Source of the DNA: Lachnoclostridium sp.
GTDB lineage: Bacteria; Bacillota; Clostridia; Lachnospirales; Lachnospiraceae
DNA length: 64,000 bases
Direction: 5' to 3'
Assembly: GCA_023665475.1 (NCBI GenBank)
Contig: JAMPEB010000012.1
Coordinates: forward strand, 28,030-92,029
Positions 27,380 through 34,924 of the stretch are shown piece after piece. The notes beneath the pieces were generated by a model, which was given only the letters and a program-made list of their open reading frames with translations, did not search any database and was not told the DNA's origin. Each line of letters begins with the position of its first letter. Within the stretch, counting starts at the first letter, position 1. Made by a program: the position numbers and the translations under genes.

Positions 27380-27778
27380 ATGAAACTGGTCATCGGCGGA
27401 TATGCACAGGGAAAATTAAACTATGTCTTGCAGGGTAATCCCGAAAATGATTATGAGATTTATGACGGTATCCTTCCGGATGAAAAGCAGTTGCGGGAGG
27501 GAGCCGCACAAGGGAAAATAATACTTATCAATCATTTGCACGGCTGGGTAAAAACGAGAATGCTGCAGGGCGGAAACCCGGAAGAGGAAATTATGGCTTT
27601 TTTGAGAGAAAACATAGAGAGCGTTCTTATCAGCGATGAGATCGGAAACGGCATTGTGCCGGCGGATGCTTTTGAGAGGGCATATAGGGAGAGAACCGGA
27701 AGAATCCTTGTGAGGCTGGCAGGGGAGGCAGGGGAGGTGGTGCGCGTCATATGCGGCATTGGTCAGAAAATCAAGTAA
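27380..27778 (+). CDS. CobU-like paralogue with degenerate P-loop
   Basis: 132 residues. The N-terminus VIGGYAQGKLNYV aligns with the CobU P-loop but has Leu where Ser/Thr binds Mg-ATP. The C-terminus SDEIGNGIVPADAFERAYRE and VICGIGQKIK match the canonical CobU C-terminal block. The middle lacks the guanylylation His region. It may be a subunit that complements the full-length CobU (25975), whose C-terminal block is divergent, or a remnant. An in-frame ATG at 27368 lies in the repeat. It overlaps the next gene by 28 bases. Confidence 0.72.
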   Translation: MKLVIGGYAQGKLNYVLQGNPENDYEIYDGILPDEKQLREGAAQGKIILINHLHGWVKTRMLQGGNPEEEIMAFLRENIESVLISDEIGNGIVPADAFERAYRERTGRILVRLAGEAGEVVRVICGIGQKIK

Positions 27779-28401
27779 GGCTCGTATGGATTCGCCACGG
27801 AGCCACCCGGGCAAACAAGGAGCGCCGGTATTTGGGAAAAACGGATGAAGGCTTAAGCCAGGATGGAATCGAGGCATTACAAAAGGCAAAATATGCAGGC
27901 TTATATCCGGAGATTTCCTGTTTGTTTTCCGGCTCCATGAAACGATGTGTGGAAACCGCCGGAATCTTATATCCGGACAAAGAGCCGGTACTCATACCGG
28001 AGTGGGAAGAAATGAATTTCGGGATTTTTGAAGGAAAGAGCTATAAGGATTTACAGGGGGACGGCAGATATCAGGCGTGGATTGACAGTAACGGCGCCCT
28101 GCCTTTTCCCGGAGGCGAAAGCAGAGAGGAGTTTATAAGGCGCTGCAAGAAGGGATTGGTCAGGATGCTTACAACACTTTCGGAAATCCCGGAAAAGGAC
28201 GGAAGATGCGGCATCACGGCAGGCATGATTGTGCACGGAGGGACAATTATGTCTTTGTTAAGCTGTTATTATGGCGGAGAATATTTTGATTATCAGACTG
28301 CCAACGGAGAAGGGTATTGCTGTAAGGCGGAGTACCGTGACGAAAATATCCGTTTTACGGAATTAGAGAGATTAAAACCCTGTGTGGGGGTGTATGTATG
28401 A
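27751..28401 (+). CDS. cobC: Histidine phosphatase, CobC-like (alpha-ribazole phosphatase)
   Basis: 216 residues. Phosphoglycerate-mutase-like superfamily: catalytic motif IRHGATRANKERRYLG, later LFSGSMKRCVETA, acid Glu in WEEMNFGIFEGKSY, and second His in IVHGGTIMSLL. In this locus it probably removes the phosphate from alpha-ribazole phosphate or cobalamin phosphate. Substrate is inferred from context; the superfamily is certain. Its stop overlaps the ATG of cbiB (ATGA). Confidence 0.85.
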   Translation: MRHWSENQVRLVWIRHGATRANKERRYLGKTDEGLSQDGIEALQKAKYAGLYPEISCLFSGSMKRCVETAGILYPDKEPVLIPEWEEMNFGIFEGKSYKDLQGDGRYQAWIDSNGALPFPGGESREEFIRRCKKGLVRMLTTLSEIPEKDGRCGITAGMIVHGGTIMSLLSCYYGGEYFDYQTANGEGYCCKAEYRDENIRFTELERLKPCVGVYV

Positions 28402-29396
28402 AATATCATATAGCAGCCTTTGTCTGCGGATTTATACTGGATTTGCTTTTTGGGGATCCTCATTGTCTGCCCCACCCCGTTCGGGGAATCGGGAATCTGA
28501 CGGCAGGCTTGGAAAAACGCCTTTTGGGGAGCACATGGGACAATCGGGAAAGGAAAGAAAAAAGGGAACTGATAAGCGGAATCCTGCTTGTGTTCCTTGT
28601 GGTTTCGGTAACTGTTTTCCTGACGGCATTTTGTCTTGTTTTGGCCTATTGCATCCATCCTTATCTGGGCGTGTTGGCGGAATCGGTTATGACTTATCAG
28701 ATTTTGGCAGCCAGATGCTTAAAAGAGGAAAGCATGAAAGTATATCAGAATCTTAGGGAAGGCAGCCTTGCGGAAGCGAGAAAGTCGCTGTCCATGATAG
28801 TGGGAAGGGATACCGGGATTCTGGATGAGGAGGGTGTGGCGAAAGCCGCCATAGAAACCGTGGCGGAAAATACTTCGGACGGTGTGACGGCGCCCATGCT
28901 CTATACGGCGCTTGGCGGTCCTGTGCTGGGGTTGTTTTACAAGGCGGTCAATACCATGGATTCCATGGTGGGATATAAGAGTGAAAAGTATCTTTATTTT
29001 GGCAGAGCGGCGGCAAAGCTGGATGATGTGCTGAATTACATACCTTCCAGAATCAGCGCTTACCTGATGATATTGGCGGCGTTTCTTTTGGGTAAAGGCT
29101 TTCATGGCAGGAGGGCTTATGCGATATATAAGAGAGACCGCAGAAACCACGCAAGCCCTAATTCCGCGCAAACGGAGTCCGTATGCGCGGGAGCGTTGGG
29201 CTTGCGATTGGGTGGAGACGCCAGTTATTTTGGTAGGACAGTTCCCAAACCCTATATCGGGGACGCTTTGCGAAAGGCGGAGTATGAGGACATTAGGCGG
29301 GCCAACAAATTAATGTATCTGACGGCGTATTTCTGTGAATTGTTGTGTTTGGTTTTGATGATAGGGGTGGCTTTTATTTTGGAAGGGAAGTGGTGA
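28398..29396 (+). CDS. cbiB: Adenosylcobinamide-phosphate synthase CbiB
   Basis: 332 residues, membrane protein. It attaches aminopropanol (phosphate) to adenosylcobyric acid. The family opening FILDLLFGDPHCLPHPVRGIG is almost complete (LDLLFGDPHCLPHPVR), and ETVAENTSDGVTAPMLY with the later NYIPSR and GLRLGG segments follow. It starts in an ATGA overlap with the phosphatase and pairs functionally with the next gene, cobD. Confidence 0.95.
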   Translation: MKYHIAAFVCGFILDLLFGDPHCLPHPVRGIGNLTAGLEKRLLGSTWDNRERKEKRELISGILLVFLVVSVTVFLTAFCLVLAYCIHPYLGVLAESVMTYQILAARCLKEESMKVYQNLREGSLAEARKSLSMIVGRDTGILDEEGVAKAAIETVAENTSDGVTAPMLYTALGGPVLGLFYKAVNTMDSMVGYKSEKYLYFGRAAAKLDDVLNYIPSRISAYLMILAAFLLGKGFHGRRAYAIYKRDRRNHASPNSAQTESVCAGALGLRLGGDASYFGRTVPKPYIGDALRKAEYEDIRRANKLMYLTAYFCELLCLVLMIGVAFILEGKW

Positions 29397-29399
29397 TGG

Positions 29400-30461
29400 G
29401 TGCAGGGAGTGCATGGAGGCGACATATACAGAAACCGTGTGGACATCGATTTTTCCGTAAATGCCAATCCTCTGGGCATGCCGGAGAATGTCAGGGAGGC
29501 GTTGTATGCTGCAATAGATAGCTGCGGTCAATATCCGGATACGGAGGCTTGTGAACTAAAAAGCGCTATCAGTAAAATGCTGTCCGTTCCCGGGGATTTT
29601 ATCGTGTTCGGAAACGGAGCGTCGGAACTTTTTATGGGAATGCTTCGTGCTGTAAAACCGCGGAGAACCTTGATTCCCATACCTTCTTTTTATGGGTATG
29701 AGTATGCCGCGGAAGCTGTGGAAAGCGATATCGTTTATTTTCCACTGAAGGAAGAAAAGGATTTCCTGCCGGGAAAAGATTTATGGGAAGCGCTGACAGA
29801 AGAGACAGATCTTCTTTTTCTTGCAAATCCGAACAATCCTACGGGAAAAAGGATGGATAAGGAATATCTGGAAACATTGCTTGGGATATGCAGGGAAAAG
29901 AATATTTTAGTGGCGTTGGACGAATGTTTTATAGAATTTTGCAAAGATGGATTTTCCATGCTGCCCAAGATAGGAGAGTATGATAATCTGCTGATTATCA
30001 GGGCTGCCACAAAGATTTTTGCGATTCCGGGAGTAAGGCTCGGTTATATGATAAGCAGTAACCGAGTTTTGAGGGAAAGGATAGGAAGAAATCTGCCGGA
30101 ATGGAATTTGTCCGTTTTTGCACAGGCGGCGGGCGCAGCCTGCCAAGAACAGTCGGCATATCTGGCGAAAACAGTAGAGCTTGTGCGGACAGAAAGACAG
30201 TTTTTGGAAAAGGGGCTGACCAAACTGGGTATTCGGGTGTTTCCCGGTGAGGCAAATTTTGTTCTTGTTTACAGCGAGGTTCCCTTATACGAAAAATTAT
30301 TACAAAGAGGAATCTTAATCAGAGACTGTCAAAATTTCAGGGGATTATCCAAAGGGTATTATCGCATAGCGGTAAGAAAAAGGCAGGATAACACAAGATT
30401 ATTGGAAGCGGTAGGTGAGTGTATTGAGAGAGATAGAACGGCTGCTGCCGGAAGAAATTGA
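29400..30461 (+). CDS. cobD: Threonine-phosphate decarboxylase CobD
   Basis: 353 residues, class I/II PLP aminotransferase fold close to histidinol-phosphate aminotransferase. It makes (R)-1-amino-2-propanol phosphate for the corrinoid side chain. VHGGDIYR at the start, DFSVNANPLGMPE, FLANPNNPTGK, and the PLP lysine in IIRAATKIFAIPGVRLGY are diagnostic. The GTG at 29400 is the likely start, 3 bases after the cbiB stop; the ATG at 29396 is out of frame. A second GTG at 29409 is possible. Confidence 0.92.
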   Translation: MQGVHGGDIYRNRVDIDFSVNANPLGMPENVREALYAAIDSCGQYPDTEACELKSAISKMLSVPGDFIVFGNGASELFMGMLRAVKPRRTLIPIPSFYGYEYAAEAVESDIVYFPLKEEKDFLPGKDLWEALTEETDLLFLANPNNPTGKRMDKEYLETLLGICREKNILVALDECFIEFCKDGFSMLPKIGEYDNLLIIRAATKIFAIPGVRLGYMISSNRVLRERIGRNLPEWNLSVFAQAAGAACQEQSAYLAKTVELVRTERQFLEKGLTKLGIRVFPGEANFVLVYSEVPLYEKLLQRGILIRDCQNFRGLSKGYYRIAVRKRQDNTRLLEAVGECIERDRTAAAGRN

Positions 30462-31068
30462 AAGACGGAGTTTTGAGATTATTTCAAAAGAACTTGCGGA
30501 CAGGGGGATTTGTCTGCCCAAAGAGGAGGAAATGATTACCAAAAGAGTTATCCATACCAGTGCGGATTTTGATTATACGAAGACGCTTACCTATTCTAAA
30601 GACGCTGTCGGGATAGCAAAGGAACTGCTCTTAAAGGGCGCGGATATTGTGACGGATACCAACATGGCGCTAGCCGGTATTCACAAAAAGACTTTAGCTT
30701 ATTTTGGCGGGGAGGCACATTGTTTTATGGCGGATGAAACGGTGGCAGAACTGGCGAAGAAGAGAGGAAGCACCCGTGCGGCAGTCAGTATGGAAATGGC
30801 TGCAAAGCTTGCAAAGCCGACTATCTTTGCCATCGGAAATGCGCCTACCGCTCTGATACGCCTGTATGAAATGATACAGACAAAGGAGTGGAAGCCTGAC
30901 TTTGTGATTGGTGTGCCGGTGGGTTTTGTCAATGTGGAGCCTGCAAAAGAGCTGATAATGGAAGCGGATGTGCCCTACATTATCAACAGGGGAAGAAAAG
31001 GGGGCAGCAATATAGCCGCGGCGATTTGTAATGCTTTACTATATGAATTGAAAGGAAAAGGCGCTTAA
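30415..31068 (+). CDS. cbiC: Cobalt-precorrin-8 methylmutase CbiC
   Basis: 217 residues. It moves a methyl from C-11 to C-12 to give cobyrinate. The catalytic His lies in RVIHTSADFDY; VTDTNMALAGI, AIGNAPTALIRL and GVPVGFVNVEPAKE are conserved family stretches. It overlaps cobD by 47 bases; start is probably the GTG at 30415, with a TTG at 30424 as alternative. Confidence 0.94.
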   Translation: MSVLREIERLLPEEIERRSFEIISKELADRGICLPKEEEMITKRVIHTSADFDYTKTLTYSKDAVGIAKELLLKGADIVTDTNMALAGIHKKTLAYFGGEAHCFMADETVAELAKKRGSTRAAVSMEMAAKLAKPTIFAIGNAPTALIRLYEMIQTKEWKPDFVIGVPVGFVNVEPAKELIMEADVPYIINRGRKGGSNIAAAICNALLYELKGKGA

Positions 31069-31069
31069 G

Positions 31070-32194
31070 ATGCGATACGGTTTTACCACGGGGAGTTGTG
31101 CGGCTGCGGCGGCAAAAGCGGCCGCCTATATGCTGCTTACCGGAAAGAAGAAAACAGAAATCGTCATAGAAACGCCCAAGGGAATTCCTTATAAGGCGCG
31201 TATCCTACACATTGACCGCAGGGAAAATGAAGTAAGCTGCGCGGTGGAAAAGGACGGGGGAGACGACCCGGATATTACAACAGGCGCTTTGATTTACGCA
31301 AAGGTTTCCTTTGGCGAGGGCAGACCGGCGTCCCCATGCATCCTGATAGAGGGAGGAAGCGGAGTGGGGCGGGTGACAAAGCCGGGCTTGGACCAGCCCG
31401 TAGGAAATGCCGCAATCAATCATGTCCCCAGAGAAATGATAACAAAGGAAGTACGGGAGGTGTGCGGGCTTCTGGATTATAAAGGCTGTCTGAAGGTTGA
31501 AATTTCAGTGCCGGGGGGAGAATTGCTGGCAGAGCAGACATTTAATCCCAGACTTGGCATTGTAGGAGGCATTTCCATACTTGGGACAAGCGGAATCGTG
31601 GAGCCTATGAGCAGTCAGGCGATATTGGATACCATTCGGGTGGAGCTGAACCAGAGAAGAGCCGGCGGATATGATTATGTGGCGGTTGCGCCGGGGAACT
31701 ACGGCTTGGATTTCATGAAAAGGTCCTATGGGTATGATTTGGACAGAAGCGTGAAATGCAGTAATTTCATAGGAGATACTATTGACATGGCGGTGGAAGC
31801 GGGCTTTCGGAAGATGCTTCTCACGGGACATATCGGCAAGCTGATAAAGGTGGCGGGAGGAATGATGAATACCCATTCCCGGGAAGGGGACTGCCGAATG
31901 GAATTGCTGGCTGCCTTTGCAGCCTCTCAGGGAGTGGAAAGTGACCGTGTCCGTGAAATATTAAACTGTGTCACGACCAAAGAAGCGGTGCGCATTCTGG
32001 AAGAAAGCGGGAAGCGGCGGGAAGTGATGGATTATGCCATGGAACGGATTTCTTATTATCTGAACAGACGCGCAAAAGGAAAAATGAGGATAGACTGCAT
32101 TATGTATGACAAGGAATTCGGAGAATTGGCAAAAAGTAAGGAGGCGGCGGAATGGTTTACTTTGTTGGCGCGGGAACGGGAGCCGTGGATTTGA
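31070..32194 (+). CDS. cbiD: Cobalt-precorrin-5B C1-methyltransferase CbiD
   Basis: 374 residues. It methylates C-1 of the ring in the anaerobic route. The opening RYGFTTGSCAAAAAKAAAY and the stretch KDGGDDPDITTGALIYA are characteristic, as is LTGHIGKLIKVAGGMMNTHS. It starts 1 base after the cbiC stop and overlaps cbiF by 43 bases. CbiD has no aerobic counterpart, so this gene marks the anaerobic pathway. Confidence 0.96.
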   Translation: MRYGFTTGSCAAAAAKAAAYMLLTGKKKTEIVIETPKGIPYKARILHIDRRENEVSCAVEKDGGDDPDITTGALIYAKVSFGEGRPASPCILIEGGSGVGRVTKPGLDQPVGNAAINHVPREMITKEVREVCGLLDYKGCLKVEISVPGGELLAEQTFNPRLGIVGGISILGTSGIVEPMSSQAILDTIRVELNQRRAGGYDYVAVAPGNYGLDFMKRSYGYDLDRSVKCSNFIGDTIDMAVEAGFRKMLLTGHIGKLIKVAGGMMNTHSREGDCRMELLAAFAASQGVESDRVREILNCVTTKEAVRILEESGKRREVMDYAMERISYYLNRRAKGKMRIDCIMYDKEFGELAKSKEAAEWFTLLAREREPWI

Positions 32195-32904
32195 TCACGG
32201 TCAGGGGAAAGCGTTTGCTGGAGCAGGCGGATGTGATTATCTATGCGGGCTCTCTGGTGAATCCCGAATTGCTGGAGGATGCAAAAGAGGGATGTGAAAT
32301 CCATAACAGCGCAAAGCTGACATTGGATGAAGTCATAGGAATTATGGAGAAGGGGGCGGTGGAAGACAAAATGATTGTCAGGCTGCACACGGGGGACCCA
32401 AGCATTTACGGCGCGGTCAGGGAGCAGATGGACGAGCTTGACAGGCTGGGCATTGCTTATGAGAGCTGTCCGGGAGTCAGCGCTTGTTTCGGGGCGGCGG
32501 CTTCCCTGAATCTGGAATATACTTTGCCGGGGGTATCCCAATCCCTGATCATTACCAGAATGGAGGGAAAAACCAAAGTTCCGCCAAAGGAAAGCATAGA
32601 AAGCTTTGCCGCGCATCAGGCGTCCATGGCGGTTTATCTGAGCGCGGGAATGCTGGAAGAATTAAGTCAAAGGCTGATTCGGGGCGGATATGGGAAGGAC
32701 ACTCCCGCAGCCCTTGTGTATAAGGCTACATGGCGGGAGGAAGAGGCGTATATCTGTACCGTAGAGACCTTGCAGAGCACCGCGGCGGAGCATAACATCA
32801 CAAAGACCGCATTGGTTTTGGTGGGGGACGCGGTTACACATAGCAGATTTGAAAAATCAAGGCTGTATGCCCCCGATTTTTCAACGCAGTTCAGACAAAC
32901 ATAA
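32152..32904 (+). CDS. cbiF: Cobalt-precorrin-4 C11-methyltransferase CbiF
   Basis: 250 residues, SAM-dependent tetrapyrrole methylase fold. FVGAGTGAVDLITVRGKRLL at the N-terminus, YAGSLVNPELL, HTGDPSIYGAVREQ and CPGVSACFGAAA are diagnostic of CbiF/CobM rather than CbiH or CbiL. Translationally coupled to cbiD by overlap. It is followed by a 157-base gap with repeats, the largest internal gap of the locus. Confidence 0.95.
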   Translation: MVYFVGAGTGAVDLITVRGKRLLEQADVIIYAGSLVNPELLEDAKEGCEIHNSAKLTLDEVIGIMEKGAVEDKMIVRLHTGDPSIYGAVREQMDELDRLGIAYESCPGVSACFGAAASLNLEYTLPGVSQSLIITRMEGKTKVPPKESIESFAAHQASMAVYLSAGMLEELSQRLIRGGYGKDTPAALVYKATWREEEAYICTVETLQSTAAEHNITKTALVLVGDAVTHSRFEKSRLYAPDFSTQFRQT

Positions 32905-32929
32905 AAAACCGAAATAAAACCGAAATCTT

Positions 32930-32996
32930 GGAGGTTAGTGTGAAAATATATCTAAGGCAGCAAAAAACACTGCCTAAGATATATTAAGTTTCACAC
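32930..32996 (+). repeat. RBS/start cassette plus long imperfect palindrome
   Basis: GGAGGTTAGTGTGAAAA (32930-32946) is repeated exactly at 33052-33068, where it starts cbiG. Here it opens a 15-codon frame (GTG 32940, TAA ending 32987). GTGTGAAA and an ATATAT-CTAAGGCAG arm pair with CTGCC-TAAGATATAT and TTTCACAC, with one mismatch and a 4-base bulge. Whether the minigene is translated is unknown. Confidence 0.55.
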
Positions 32997-32997
32997 C

Positions 32998-33022
32998 GAA
33001 AAACGCAAAAGCAGCGTTTTTC
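32998..33022 (+). repeat. Hairpin shared with the permease-end element
   Basis: GAAAAACGC (32998-33006) pairs with GCGTTTTTC (33014-33022). The same hairpin type, with one more pair, is at 22226-22253. Possible terminator or processing stem between cbiF and cbiG. Confidence 0.55.
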
Positions 33023-33056
33023 ATACCTATTTGAGCCGCTAAAGCGGCATGGGAGG
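33016..33056 (+). repeat. Dispersed leader element upstream of cbiG (copy 3 of 3)
   Basis: GTTTTTCAT, CCTATTTGAGCCG, loop, CGGCATGGGAGG. Closely matches the recJ leader at 4933-4976. Contains the stem GCCGCTAAAGCGGC and ends in the cbiG ribosome site. Confidence 0.6.
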
Positions 33057-33061
33057 TTAGT

Positions 33062-34171
33062 GTGAAAAATTTAAGCATAATCAGTTTTACGGAAAAGGGA
33101 ATACAGCTTTCCGAAAAAATCGCGGAACATAAGGGCTGGCGCACCATCTCCGAACCGGCTGCACTGTTTAGCAAATGTTCCCGGATGAAAACCTCCGGGA
33201 CAGGGATATGTGTGCGGTTTGTGGAAGACAGTACGGGGGAATGGGCAAAAGAGCAGATGAAAGAGGGAAACGCCCTGCTTTTTATCGGAGCCTGCGGGAT
33301 TGCGGTGAGAACCATAGCACCCTATATTACAGATAAGCTTTATGACAGTCCTGTGCTTGTGATGGATGAGAGAGGGGGATATATCATCCCCATTCTCTCC
33401 GGACATATGGGCGGAGCCAATGAGATTGCAGCGGAAATTGCGGAAAAAACCGGGGCGGCGCCGGTGATTACAACGGCAACGGACATAAACGGACGGTTTG
33501 CGGTGGATTTATTTGCGAAAAGAAATGCTCTCCATATTGTGAACAAAGAGGGAATCGCAAAAATATCCGCCAAAGTATTGGCGGGCGAAGAGATTACCAT
33601 GACCGTAGAGACGGGACATATTGTGGAAGGTGAGGCGTGTCCGGAGGGAATCCGCATGATTCCTTATCCGCCAAAGGAATCCGTTGATATTGTAATAAGC
33701 GGGGAGGAAACGCCCCGCAAAGCGTGTGAAGCGTGGGAAGCGTGGGAAGCGCTGCTCTATTTGGAACCCAGAGAATATGTTATCGGTATGGGGTGTAAGA
33801 AGGGAAAAGAACCGGAAAAAATAGAAGCTTTCCTTTATAAAAGCATGGAAGAGGCCGGCATAACAAAAAATCAGCTCTTTGCTTTGGCATCCATAGACCG
33901 CAAGAAAGAGGAAGAGGGTTTTCTCAGGTGGAGCAGGAAAGAGAGGATTTCTTTTCTTACTTTTCCCGCAGGGCGGCTGCAAAAGACGCAGGGAAATTTT
34001 CACGGTTCTGCTTTTGTAGAGGAGCAGACGGGGGTTGACAATGTATGTGAGCGGGCGGCGTTGGAAGCCTGCGGACCCGGCGGGAAGCTTATCTATGAGA
34101 AACATGCGGAGGATGGAATGACCATAGCAATCGCCGCAAGAGAATGGAGGGTATCCTTTGGTGAAGAATAA
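33062..34171 (+). CDS. cbiG: Cobalt-precorrin-5A hydrolase CbiG
   Basis: 369 residues. It opens the delta-lactone of cobalt-precorrin-5A, releasing acetaldehyde. ALLFIGACGIAVRTIAPYI with the following KLYDSPVLVMDERG, and LSGHMGGANEIA, mark the N-terminal domain; GMGCKKGKE and LFALASIDRKKEEEG mark the C-terminal domain. GTG start at 33062 with GGAGG 5 bases upstream. A near-tandem CEAWEAWEAL stretch sits between domains. Specific to the anaerobic pathway. Confidence 0.94.
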   Translation: MKNLSIISFTEKGIQLSEKIAEHKGWRTISEPAALFSKCSRMKTSGTGICVRFVEDSTGEWAKEQMKEGNALLFIGACGIAVRTIAPYITDKLYDSPVLVMDERGGYIIPILSGHMGGANEIAAEIAEKTGAAPVITTATDINGRFAVDLFAKRNALHIVNKEGIAKISAKVLAGEEITMTVETGHIVEGEACPEGIRMIPYPPKESVDIVISGEETPRKACEAWEAWEALLYLEPREYVIGMGCKKGKEPEKIEAFLYKSMEEAGITKNQLFALASIDRKKEEEGFLRWSRKERISFLTFPAGRLQKTQGNFHGSAFVEEQTGVDNVCERAALEACGPGGKLIYEKHAEDGMTIAIAAREWRVSFGEE

Positions 34172-34895
34172 GATATCGATTGTGGGAATAGGACCGGGAA
34201 AAGAAGAGATGATGACGAAAGAAGCCCTTTGGACCTTGGAAAATGCAGATGTCATAATCGGATATACGCTTTATGTGAAATTATTGGGAGAACGGTTTGC
34301 AAAGAAAGAAATACTGGCGACTCCCATGAGGCAGGAGACAGAGCGATGTAAGCTATGCTTTGAAGAGGCGGCAAAAGGGAAACGCGTAGCTTTGATTGGC
34401 AGCGGTGATGCGGGAATTTACGGTCTGGCGTCCCTGATGTATGAGATGGGAAAGCAGCATCCGGAGACGGAACTTGAGGTGATTGCGGGAATTACCGCCG
34501 CAAGCAGCGGGGCAGCGGTTTTGGGAGCGCCCTTAAATCATGATTTTTGTGTCATTAGTTTAAGCGATCTGCTGACTCCGTGGGAAAAGATAGAAAAACG
34601 CCTGAAAGCGGCGGCGGAAGGGGATTTTGCCATAGCAATTTACAATCCCGCCAGTCATAAGCGGAAAGATTATTTAATGCGGGCATGCGATATTCTGCTT
34701 GGTTTCATGGAAGAGAGCAGAGCCTGCGGTTATGTGGAGAATATCGGCAGGGAGGGAACCAGAGCGGTAACCTGTACCTTGAAAGAGCTGCGGGAAGTAC
34801 AGGTCAATATGTTTACCACTGTGTTTATAGGCAATTCCGATTCTGAAATCATAAACGGAAAGCTGGTAACAAAGCGTGGATATCCAATGATGTAA
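34161..34895 (+). CDS. cbiH: Cobalt-factor III / precorrin-3B C17-methyltransferase CbiH
   Basis: 244 residues, tetrapyrrole methylase fold. It methylates C-17 with ring contraction. VGIGPGKEEMMTKEALWTLE, GYTLYVKLL, IGSGDAGIYGLASLMYE and NPASHKRKDYL are diagnostic of CbiH/CobJ. The GTG at 34161 is preferred over the TTG at 34158 on spacing from GGAGGG; it overlaps cbiG by 11 bases. Confidence 0.94.
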   Translation: MKNKISIVGIGPGKEEMMTKEALWTLENADVIIGYTLYVKLLGERFAKKEILATPMRQETERCKLCFEEAAKGKRVALIGSGDAGIYGLASLMYEMGKQHPETELEVIAGITAASSGAAVLGAPLNHDFCVISLSDLLTPWEKIEKRLKAAAEGDFAIAIYNPASHKRKDYLMRACDILLGFMEESRACGYVENIGREGTRAVTCTLKELREVQVNMFTTVFIGNSDSEIINGKLVTKRGYPMM

Positions 34896-34924
34896 AGTCC
34901 GCTTTGGGGCAGACGGGAGGAAAA

